The position numbers were made by a program, and so were the translations under genes. Shown here piece after piece: positions 28,085 to 34,529 of a stretch of 43,676 nucleotides of DNA. The notes beneath the pieces were generated by a model that saw nothing but the letters and a program-made list of their open reading frames with translations, did not search any database and was not told the DNA's origin. Position 1 is the stretch's first letter. The number at the start of each line of letters is the position of its first letter. Source of the stretch: Deltaproteobacteria bacterium HGW-Deltaproteobacteria-13 (GTDB taxonomy: Bacteria > Desulfobacterota > Syntrophia > Syntrophales > Smithellaceae); NCBI GenBank assembly GCA_002840555.1, contig PHBJ01000018.1, positions 1-43,676 on the forward strand, read 5' to 3'.

Positions 28085-29827
28085 TTATCGTTCTCCTTTA
28101 TTTTTTGAGAAAAATTCTTTTCCCGCTTTGCGTGCGATCCTGCGCAGACCGGGATGAAAACTTCGTCCCGCCGCCTCGATAACCTGCCGGGCTTCCGGTA
28201 TCTTTAAGGCGACCAGCGCAAGCGCAGCGCCGTCACGATACACGGATTTCCTCAAACCGGCCATCCACATCCGGTGCAGCAGCGTTTTACGAAGAAAAGG
28301 AACTGACCGCAATGATCCGCATTGCCCGAGTGTCAGGAAACATTCCATGATGTGTTCGGTCTGTGTGACGCTGAATATTTTGTTTTGAAGATATTGTATC
28401 AGAAGATCTTCCGCTATTTCATTCCTGGCTTGGCCCAATTGCGTCATGATCACCCGGCGCACCGCGGCGTCCGGGTCGTCGATCAACTCAAATATAGCCG
28501 ATGTCTTATTGTTGCGTGTCTGACCGATTGACTTGATCGCCATAAGCCGAACGGTTGCCGACGAATGCCGGGCCAGTTTCATCAGGTATTTTAAAGAAGC
28601 CTCTTCCTCCAGTCTGGACAGGAGAGGAACAAGCCTTCTGGCTATTCTTTCATCCGTATTATTGATCAGCTTTTCCAGACAACTCATATCCCTGCGGACG
28701 AGGGAAAAAATGGTATCGTTTACAATTTGCTCAAGCTGCGATGGCTGTCCTAAGAGCAGGAAATGCATCAGGGTATCGACAGCGCCAGGATTCAGATGCT
28801 GAAAAATCTGCTTGAGTGTTTCGATCTGCGGTGCATTTAAATTACTCCAAACATTCTCCAGGGGTTTCAAACATCTGGAATCGGAGGAAATGCTCTTATA
28901 AAAGGACTCGATCAAAGGACCCGCCCAAGGCGTGCGCAGCCTTTCACTGTCCAAAACCTTGCGCACCCCATCAAGAATAATGAGGGCGGCTTCGAAATCA
29001 TGGCGGTTGAAAGAGACTTCAAATTCTTCCGATAAGACTTCCAAAACAATATTAAAATCTTTCTCTTCCTGATATTGCAGAAGCATGTCCAGCAGCATAT
29101 TCAAATGTTCTGTGGTGGACGACTTTTCCTCACGAGAGACCATTTCCTGCAATTCGACTTGTTCCCGGGGGGTCAGTACAAAAGAGGACGGATCCATGGC
29201 GTGGCTTGCCGGCGAGGCCGGTTTATCACCAATTTTATTTTCCGGTTCGACTTCCGTCGTACCGGGTGTTGTGTACGGTTCTGAAGGATGGTCAGTCTGA
29301 TCCGCCGCGTGTTCCGAAAAAAAATCTTCCTGATCCGCTGCTTGTCCTGCAAAATCATCAGCTTTATATTGGACATGATCAAAATGAGTTTCCCAGAAGG
29401 CGGTTACAATGTCTCCTTCCGGTTCCGTAGTCAATACCGAATATCTATGGATAATGGATAAAACTTCGCGTGTTTCTTCAAGTTCGATTCCTTCAGTGAA
29501 CTCCAGCCAGCGTATGCCGTCCCGGAAAAGTGTGAAAGGCAGCGTTCCTTCTTCGGATGGTCCCGTCTGAACCTCTACGCCCTGACAAATGACCCGATCC
29601 CTTTCAAATTCAATTTTGATATCGCCGTATTGATGAATGTAGGCCTCCAGCATTTTATGAAACTGCCTGATGGAATTGATACCGATGCTGTGGCCTTCGG
29701 GATACAAAGACACGTTTTTACCCGTCAGCAACAGGTAGGAGAACAATTTTCGGGTGTCATCCGATTGCTGCTTTGAATGACCTTTCCCCGCTTCCATGAC
29801 CATACGGTCTTTGACGTTCATCACCAC
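28085..29827 (-). CDS. HEAT-repeat protein with HD-GYP-partner N-terminal domain
   Basis: This is a 580-residue cytosolic protein. Residues 28-150 form a domain (LLLTGKNVSLYPEGHSIGINS...) that shares its pattern with residues 15-125 of the HD-GYP protein encoded next. An acidic linker (about 160-215) follows. The C-terminal half is alpha-helical, with HEAT-like repeats clearest between about 405 and 570 (VRLMAIKSIGQTRNNKTSAIFELIDDPDAAVRRVIMTQLG type). HEAT solenoids bind other proteins, so it is probably the signalling partner of the HD-GYP protein. The start is GTG at 29827 or, two codons later, ATG at 29821; both lack a strong Shine-Dalgarno. The leader contains a probable small gene. Confidence 0.7.
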   Translation of the reverse strand: MVMNVKDRMVMEAGKGHSKQQSDDTRKLFSYLLLTGKNVSLYPEGHSIGINSIRQFHKMLEAYIHQYGDIKIEFERDRVICQGVEVQTGPSEEGTLPFTLFRDGIRWLEFTEGIELEETREVLSIIHRYSVLTTEPEGDIVTAFWETHFDHVQYKADDFAGQAADQEDFFSEHAADQTDHPSEPYTTPGTTEVEPENKIGDKPASPASHAMDPSSFVLTPREQVELQEMVSREEKSSTTEHLNMLLDMLLQYQEEKDFNIVLEVLSEEFEVSFNRHDFEAALIILDGVRKVLDSERLRTPWAGPLIESFYKSISSDSRCLKPLENVWSNLNAPQIETLKQIFQHLNPGAVDTLMHFLLLGQPSQLEQIVNDTIFSLVRRDMSCLEKLINNTDERIARRLVPLLSRLEEEASLKYLMKLARHSSATVRLMAIKSIGQTRNNKTSAIFELIDDPDAAVRRVIMTQLGQARNEIAEDLLIQYLQNKIFSVTQTEHIMECFLTLGQCGSLRSVPFLRKTLLHRMWMAGLRKSVYRDGAALALVALKIPEARQVIEAAGRSFHPGLRRIARKAGKEFFSKNKGER

Positions 29828-29844
29828 ACCGCTTTTTTTATAAC

Positions 29845-30015
29845 TTATTTTTTTATTTTATATCGACATGCAATCGTCTTTTTGAAAAAATAACCGGATA
29901 GGTAAAAATTCGTCAAGGCATGCCAATTCTGCTTTTCATCACTTCGATCGTTCAACATAGCGTCAGCCACTCCGTAAGAGAAAGAATAATTGAAGCTCTC
30001 TGCGGCAAGCCTCAT
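29845..30015 (-). CDS. Probable 56-aa leader-encoded small protein
   Basis: Between the strong promoter at 30071-30099 and the HEAT-protein gene there is a 56-codon frame. It starts at the ATG at 30015, which has GAGGTG seven bases upstream, and ends 18 bases before the HEAT-protein start. The frame extends upstream to 30132, but that longer start would lie upstream of the promoter and is unlikely. The peptide is soluble, aromatic-rich in the middle and Lys-rich at the end (FFKKTIACRYKIKK). I do not recognise it. It may be a real small protein or a regulatory leader peptide. Confidence 0.4.
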   Translation of the reverse strand: MRLAAESFNYSFSYGVADAMLNDRSDEKQNWHALTNFYLSGYFFKKTIACRYKIKK

Positions 30016-30070
30016 AGAATGCACCTCACTGCCGGATGCGATTGATAAGAACTCCCTTTTTATGAAATAA

Positions 30071-30099
30071 AGTATAGGAAATGTGGTCATGTCTGTCAA
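30071..30099 (-). promoter_or_regulatory. Consensus sigma-70 promoter for the HEAT/HD-GYP operon
   Basis: On the minus strand TTGACA (30099-30094) and TATACT (30076-30071) are separated by exactly 17 bases. Transcription would begin near 30064, giving a leader of about 235 nt before the HEAT-protein gene, with the 56-aa frame inside it. Confidence 0.7.
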
Positions 30100-30117
30100 G
30101 ACAATCTTGGCTGTAAA

Positions 30118-30282
30118 ATGAAGGATGCGCATTTTGTTTTGGGCGGATGTGAATTCCGTATATTTGTTGATAATGATTTTCTGTTTGTTACAAGAAGTAA
30201 TCGACTTAAAGAAAAATATGCTGTTCTTAATGTCCTTACATTTATAAGAGAGACGAAATTAATTTCAAATTCTTTAGATTAA
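30118..30282 (+). CDS. Possible 54-aa small protein
   Basis: A 54-codon frame from ATG 30118 to TAA 30282 lies in the gap between the divergently oriented signalling operon and the convergent GntR gene. The peptide has protein-like composition (RIFVDNDFLFVTRSNRLKEKY) but no recognised family, no strong Shine-Dalgarno and no clear promoter. It may be a remnant. The rest of the gap to 30360 is AT-rich and holds nothing else that I can support. Confidence 0.22.
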   Translation: MKDAHFVLGGCEFRIFVDNDFLFVTRSNRLKEKYAVLNVLTFIRETKLISNSLD

Positions 30283-30360
30283 AAACCCGGCGGCATTGAT
30301 TTAAATTTTCATGCTTAATTTATCCGGCGTAAATTATAAATTGAACTATCTTTGATGCAC

Positions 30361-31131
30361 TCAAACGGCCGGTTTTGATTTTAAGGGTAAAGAAGTTTCC
30401 GCCCGCTGGACCAACGCCGTCTTAACGGCCTGACGCGTAAGGAAGAGCATTTCCCTGTATTTTTCCGAAGCGGCCAGTGCGTTAATCGGGGTGTCTGAAG
30501 TATATACCTTGAGAAGCCGCACCTTCTCTTTGGCGAATGTTTCCAGAGTTTTTCGGTCAATGGAATTGACGAATAGCTCTATAATTTTTCTGCGCATGGG
30601 GCGGGTAGAATTGGCCAGCAGCAGGAATATCGTATTATTGGCCACCTTGACCACGAGGTCCTGCTGTTTTTCCTGTAGTTCGATGACTTTTGCCCTGTCG
30701 TCAAGGTTGGCAAGTTCTTCATTGAAAAGCCCTACAATAGCCTTCACGTCGCGCGGGGAAAATCTGTTAGCTGCTATTTTGAGTATTTCCGGAAAAACGG
30801 CCGTCCAGAACTCCCATATTTCATCGACAAAATAATCATCAACAATCATCTTTTGCTCGTTTTCATCTTTCTGGGAAAAGAGAAGACTGAGAAAATCGAC
30901 GCCGGCATATTGCACATAGTCTTTGACATAGATTCCGTCACCCTGTTTGATATCGAGGACGTTCATGGATTCTAACTGTTTTAAACCGATTCGCAGAGAA
31001 CTCAAATCAACTTTCATTTGTCTGGATATTTCTTTTGCCGGAGGAAGTTTTGTCCCGGGTTTAAGCCTATTATTGAAAATATCCCTCATAAGAATGCGCA
31101 CAACTTTTTCCGGGACCTGTTGATTAGCCAT
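30361..31131 (-). CDS. GntR-family transcriptional regulator
   Basis: This is a 256-residue DNA-binding regulator. Residues 5-72 are a GntR winged helix-turn-helix (DIFNNRLKPGTKLPPAKEIS, then LSSLRIGLKQLES and GDGIYV in the wing). The remaining helical domain (about 90-240) resembles the FadR/FCD ligand-binding group, which often senses acids or acyl-CoA esters. AAAGGAG stands nine bases before the ATG. It is divergent from the BCR-like gene cluster, with a perfect promoter of its own and a palindrome in between. It is therefore the probable local, autoregulated controller of that cluster, presumably responding to its substrate or a CoA intermediate. Confidence 0.85.
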   Translation of the reverse strand: MANQQVPEKVVRILMRDIFNNRLKPGTKLPPAKEISRQMKVDLSSLRIGLKQLESMNVLDIKQGDGIYVKDYVQYAGVDFLSLLFSQKDENEQKMIVDDYFVDEIWEFWTAVFPEILKIAANRFSPRDVKAIVGLFNEELANLDDRAKVIELQEKQQDLVVKVANNTIFLLLANSTRPMRRKIIELFVNSIDRKTLETFAKEKVRLLKVYTSDTPINALAASEKYREMLFLTRQAVKTALVQRAETSLPLKSKPAV

Positions 31132-31153
31132 AGATATTTTCTCCTTTGTTTTA

Positions 31154-31182
31154 ATTATATACGATTATCAATACCTTGTCAA
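31154..31182 (-). promoter_or_regulatory. Perfect-consensus promoter of the gntR gene
   Basis: On the minus strand TTGACA (31182-31177) and TATAAT (31159-31154) are separated by 17 bases, a complete match to the sigma-70 consensus. An ATCAAT half-site (31167-31172) lies within the spacer. So strong a promoter for a regulator gene suggests that it is normally held down by repression. Confidence 0.8.
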
Positions 31183-31189
31183 ACAATAC

Positions 31190-31208
31190 ATCAATTATTA
31201 AAATTGAT
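31190..31208. promoter_or_regulatory. Candidate GntR operator palindrome
   Basis: The 19-bp inverted repeat ATCAATT-ATTAA-AATTGAT sits between the -35 boxes of the two divergent promoters. Its half-site ATCAAT recurs in the gntR promoter spacer at 31167-31172. Its position and symmetry fit a dimeric winged-helix regulator. Binding itself is inference. Confidence 0.5.
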
Positions 31209-31219
31209 ATATAAAATTC

Positions 31220-31247
31220 TTGACATTATATAACAATATGTTAAACT
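31220..31247 (+). promoter_or_regulatory. Probable promoter of the BCR-like cluster
   Basis: TTGACA (31220-31225) is followed after 16 bases by TAAACT (31242-31247), with a TG one base upstream of the -10 box (extended -10). The first gene begins 75 bases downstream. The candidate operator ends 12 bases upstream of the -35 box. Confidence 0.55.
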
Positions 31248-31322
31248 AAACACGTTGAAGATAAATTCCTCCATACTAACTTCTTGATGTATGATAGTTA
31301 GAGAAAAGCTTTAAAGGAAACC

Positions 31323-32114
31323 ATGATTGTAGCAGGATGCGACGTCGGATCTCTCACCGCCAAGGCCTTTATCATGAATGAAAAAGGTAAAATAGCCGGT
31401 GAGATCATCAGGGTAAGATCGACAACCATAGATTCGGCCACGGAAGTAATGGAAAAAGCTCTGGCATCAGCTAAACTCCGATTTTCCGATCTGGACTACT
31501 GCTGCAGTACCGGTTACGGCCGTTATGAAATTCCCTTCGCCCAGATGAACATGAGTGAGATATCCTGTCATGGATTGGGCGCCTTCCGGGCGGATCAAAG
31601 CATCAGGACAATCATCGATATCGGAGGGCAGGACTGTAAGATCATACTTATCGATGCAGAGGGTAATGTTCTTGATTTCATCATGAACGACAAGTGTGCG
31701 GCAGGTACGGGAAGATCTCTGGAGATACTGGCCAAAACGATCGGCCTTGATCTGGAGGAGTTAGGAGACCTGGCCATCAAATCCAAGAAACCAATCAATA
31801 TTACAAACAAGTGCAGCATCTTCATGGAACTGGAGGTTCTGAATAACCTCTATACCAGAAAGAAACTGAAACATATCGCCTGCGGGATTGCCGATGCCGT
31901 TGCCAAAAGAGTGGCATACCTGGCCAAAGCTATAGATATAGAGGATAACATTTGCATAACGGGCGGGGTTTCTAAAAATCCGGGAGTGGTAAGGCAGTTG
32001 GCCTATCATATGAACTCTTCGTTTACATCTCTTCCTGTTGATCCCCAGATTATCGGCGCCTTTGGCGCCGCCTTCTATGCCATGCAGAAATTGACGATGG
32101 AGCCGGGGCCATGA
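31323..32114 (+). CDS. BcrAD/BadFG-type ATPase (activator of 2-hydroxyacyl-CoA dehydratase/benzoyl-CoA reductase), subunit 1
   Basis: This 263-residue ASKHA-fold ATPase couples ATP hydrolysis to low-potential electron transfer through a [4Fe-4S] cluster shared across a dimer. The phosphate-1 loop is GCDVGSLTAKA (residues 5-15) and the phosphate-2 loop is DIGGQDCKII (99-108). The two cluster cysteines are Cys125 (NDKCAAGTG) and Cys164 (NKCSIF), spaced as in HgdC. The adenosine motif GGVSKNPGV is near 214-222. The length equals HgdC and BcrD and is shorter than BcrA. An AAAGGA site precedes the ATG. Its stop overlaps the start of the second ATPase (ATGA), so the two are probably made as a heterodimer. 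Confidence 0.9.
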   Translation: MIVAGCDVGSLTAKAFIMNEKGKIAGEIIRVRSTTIDSATEVMEKALASAKLRFSDLDYCCSTGYGRYEIPFAQMNMSEISCHGLGAFRADQSIRTIIDIGGQDCKIILIDAEGNVLDFIMNDKCAAGTGRSLEILAKTIGLDLEELGDLAIKSKKPINITNKCSIFMELEVLNNLYTRKKLKHIACGIADAVAKRVAYLAKAIDIEDNICITGGVSKNPGVVRQLAYHMNSSFTSLPVDPQIIGAFGAAFYAMQKLTMEPGP

Positions 32115-32926
32115 TCACAGCGGGAGTCGATATAGGGACAAGATTTATCAAGGTCTGCGTAACCGATGGTGAGAGTCTGCGCGGGTCCGCCTGCGAGGAG
32201 ATGGGTCCCCATTTTGACGCCATTGTTCGGTCTCTTTTAAAGGAGGCCAGGGTACAGGCTCAGGTCGGAAGATGGGAAATAAAAAAAATCATTGCCACGG
32301 GCTTCGGCGGTCACTTGGTGAAGAAGGCCGCCTTTACCCTGGGAGAAGCCGCTTGTACCGCCAAGGCAACCTTCTTTTTTGACCGGGATGTCAGAACAGC
32401 TATTGATCTCGGGGGACTTTTCATCACCATTGCCACTATTGATGAAAACGGCTTTCTGGAAACAACTCATATCAACGAGAGATGCGCCGCCGGAAGCGGT
32501 AAGTTTCTGGAAATGGTAGCTGAGGCGGTAGGCGTGCCTTTTGATATGATTTCCTCCTGTGCCGCCAAGTCTTGTCAACCCTACTCGTTCTCCAGCAGCT
32601 GCGCCGTCCTTGCCGAAAGCGAAATCATCTCACAGATTAATACCGGAATGAAGCCGAGCGATGTCCTGGCCGGTGTTATCAGGGCAGTAGCCTCAAAGGC
32701 CGCTTCACTCATCGACGGCGCCGGAGCAAAGGATCGTATTGCTCTGATCGGCGGACTCTCCAAGATTCCCGCGATTAAGGATACATTGACTAAGCTCACC
32801 GGCAAACAGATAACGACATTGCCCATCGATGGACAACTGGTTGCCGCTTTTGGCGCCGCCCTGATTGCCCAAGGTAAGATCATTCAGAAGAAGCGGAGTA
32901 TATTCGCGAAAAGAGGAGCCGCCTGA
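32111..32926 (+). CDS. BcrAD/BadFG-type ATPase, subunit 2 (divergent phosphate-2 loop)
   Basis: This 271-residue paralogue of the preceding gene should also be an ASKHA-fold electron-activating ATPase. The phosphate-1 loop GVDIGTRFIKVCV and both cluster cysteines, Cys125 (NERCAAGSG) and Cys164 (SSSCAVL), are kept at identical positions. The adenosine motif GGLSKIPAI is present. The phosphate-2 loop, however, reads DLGGLFITI instead of DIGGQDxK, losing the Gln-Asp pair. ATP turnover by this subunit may therefore be altered, while the cluster interface is retained. Two different ATPase subunits are the arrangement of ATP-dependent benzoyl-CoA reductases (BcrA+BcrD), not of the homodimeric dehydratase activators. 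Start and stop overlap both neighbours. Confidence 0.85.
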   Translation: MITAGVDIGTRFIKVCVTDGESLRGSACEEMGPHFDAIVRSLLKEARVQAQVGRWEIKKIIATGFGGHLVKKAAFTLGEAACTAKATFFFDRDVRTAIDLGGLFITIATIDENGFLETTHINERCAAGSGKFLEMVAEAVGVPFDMISSCAAKSCQPYSFSSSCAVLAESEIISQINTGMKPSDVLAGVIRAVASKAASLIDGAGAKDRIALIGGLSKIPAIKDTLTKLTGKQITTLPIDGQLVAAFGAALIAQGKIIQKKRSIFAKRGAA

Positions 32927-33678
32927 TGGAATTGACTGATTGTGCCCCCTTGATTAAACAGATTTTGGAGATGGTTAGAGATCAACGCCGGGGATTTTCC
33001 CGCCACCTTCCCGATAATGGTGAAGAGACGCGGCGGATCGGTTTTCTCCCCAAGGGTGAGAAAGCCGGCCGGCCGGTAATTGTCACCGCCGATAATGCAG
33101 CCCTTGAATTAGGATCGCCGCAACATCCTACGGTCAGCACGCTTCTTTGGACAAAACAAAAAGAGCTGCTGAGCAGGACAATTTGGATAGCCGGCAGAGA
33201 TTTCCCTCAGATAAAAGAAAGCCCCGTCAGTTTTGCGCAGGTGGTCATGGTGGAATTGGAAAGCGATTTTGATCCCACGGGTCCGAACATACAGACTCTC
33301 TCAAATCTTACTAATCGGATTCCGGGATACATGACCAGAAGCATTCCCGGTAAGGTCTGGATCAGAATCCATCGGGATCTCCTGAGCAGGGAATTTTCCC
33401 TGCTGTCTCTCGGGCAGTGTCTTACACAAGCCTATCATGAGTCTATCCCCGGGCTGAGAAACATCGAAGTCGTCCTTATCGCCGGCAACGCCGATCTAGT
33501 GGGGCACCTCATCCCGATTCATAACCGCGCCCGTGTCATTTATGGCGAGAACAAAAAACTGGCTCTGGAAGCCGACGGAACCATCAGTTGCGAGGATCTT
33601 GACTGCGAGAATTGTGCGGAAAAACCAGCCTGCGATACACTGCGGGATGTTATTGTGAAAAGGAGAAAATTATCGTGA
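32926..33678 (+). CDS. Stand-alone CdhC N-terminal-like protein (CO dehydrogenase beta subunit family)
   Basis: In this 250-residue protein, residues 105-215 follow the pattern of the N-terminal part of the CODH/acetyl-CoA synthase beta subunit CdhC: SDFDPTGPNIQTLSN, then GKVWIRIHRDLLSREFSLLSLGQCL, then an IEVVLIAG strand and a RARVIYGEN helix. The catalytic A-cluster domain is missing. Instead, the C-terminus carries a short Cys222-x4-Cys-x2-Cys-x5-Cys236 motif (CEDLDCENCAEKPAC), likely a metal or Fe-S site. The ATG overlaps the upstream stop (TGATG). It sits between the paired activator ATPases and a CooC-like ATPase, so a role in building or delivering a metal centre is more likely than catalysis. 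The similarity is judged by eye. Confidence 0.6.
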   Translation: MELTDCAPLIKQILEMVRDQRRGFSRHLPDNGEETRRIGFLPKGEKAGRPVIVTADNAALELGSPQHPTVSTLLWTKQKELLSRTIWIAGRDFPQIKESPVSFAQVVMVELESDFDPTGPNIQTLSNLTNRIPGYMTRSIPGKVWIRIHRDLLSREFSLLSLGQCLTQAYHESIPGLRNIEVVLIAGNADLVGHLIPIHNRARVIYGENKKLALEADGTISCEDLDCENCAEKPACDTLRDVIVKRRKLS

Positions 33679-34469
33679 GCGAACCTATTATCATTGCTTT
33701 CCTGGGTAAGGGAGGCGTCGGAAAAACGGTGCTTTCCGCGCTGATGGGAAGTATCCTTTCCGCTCAGAGCAGAAAGGTTCTTTTTGTGGATGCCGATCCG
33801 GCCATGGGATTGACCAGCGCCCTGGAGGTTTCGGATATAAAAACAATCGGTACCGCGCGGGAGGAAATCATCCGTCAGGCCAAGATTTCCAATTCTTCAG
33901 AAGAGAAAGAGCGGCTGGCCGATATCGTCGACTATCTGCTCATGGAGGCGCTTTATGAAGGACCCGATTTCGGGATGATTGCCATGGGTCAGACCAATAC
34001 TCTGGGTTGTTACTGCCCCATTAACAATCTTCTGCGCAGCACGATCAAGGAAATAGCGTCACAATACGAAGTCGTGATTATCGACGCAGAAGCGGGCATC
34101 GAACAGGTCAACCGACAAGTCGTGGAATCGGTTCATTACCCCGTCATCGTTACGGATAATTCCAAACGGGGAGCCCAGACAGCCACAATGATTTCCCAGT
34201 TGCTGAAAAAGGTCCCTCAGATGGCGCCTGTAAAAGTAGGAGCAGTTTTCAACCGCGTCATCGAGGCGGATAAAGATCTGATGAATATTATTCGGAATGC
34301 GGGAATGGAGTATTACGGCAACGTCAAACCGGATCCCGCGATCAGCAAACTGGACAGACACGGCACTTCCATCGCGAAAATTGACATCACATCCCTTGCC
34401 ATAAGCGGGATGATATCGATACTGGAGAAAATGGGAGCCTTTGGTCAAAAGATTAAGACCGGAAAGTAA
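33675..34469 (+). CDS. CooC-type nickel/metal-insertion ATPase
   Basis: This 264-residue MinD/SIMIBI-class ATPase resembles CooC/AcsF, which loads nickel into CO dehydrogenase or acetyl-CoA synthase. The deviant Walker A GKGGVGKT is at 11-18. The VDADPAMGL switch I segment is near 38-45. The CxC metal-binding motif GCYCP has Cys112 and Cys114, the same positions as in Carboxydothermus CooC1. The DAEAGIEQ switch II is near 137-144. I chose the GTG at 33675: AGGAG lies nine bases upstream, it overlaps the previous stop (GTGA), and the protein then starts right before the first beta strand. No CODH or ACS catalytic gene is in the window, so its client is unknown. Confidence 0.85.
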   Translation: MSEPIIIAFLGKGGVGKTVLSALMGSILSAQSRKVLFVDADPAMGLTSALEVSDIKTIGTAREEIIRQAKISNSSEEKERLADIVDYLLMEALYEGPDFGMIAMGQTNTLGCYCPINNLLRSTIKEIASQYEVVIIDAEAGIEQVNRQVVESVHYPVIVTDNSKRGAQTATMISQLLKKVPQMAPVKVGAVFNRVIEADKDLMNIIRNAGMEYYGNVKPDPAISKLDRHGTSIAKIDITSLAISGMISILEKMGAFGQKIKTGK

Positions 34470-34482
34470 AGATATTAAACAG

Positions 34483-34503
34483 GACATGCCCACACGGCAT
34501 GTC
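34483..34503 (+). other. Intercistronic hairpin without a T-run
   Basis: A perfect 8-bp stem GACATGCC/GGCATGTC with a five-base loop lies between the CooC-like gene and the thiolase gene. With no downstream T-run it is unlikely to terminate. It could act as an mRNA stability or processing element dividing the maturation genes from the pathway genes. Confidence 0.5.
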
Positions 34504-34529
34504 TCAAATATATGTGTTTGGAGTAGGTT

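Noticed and set aside
30016-30132. Longer 95-codon version of the leader gene
   Set aside because: Its start would lie upstream of the consensus promoter at 30071-30099, so the likely transcript would not contain it. The ATG at 30015 with a good binding site is preferred.
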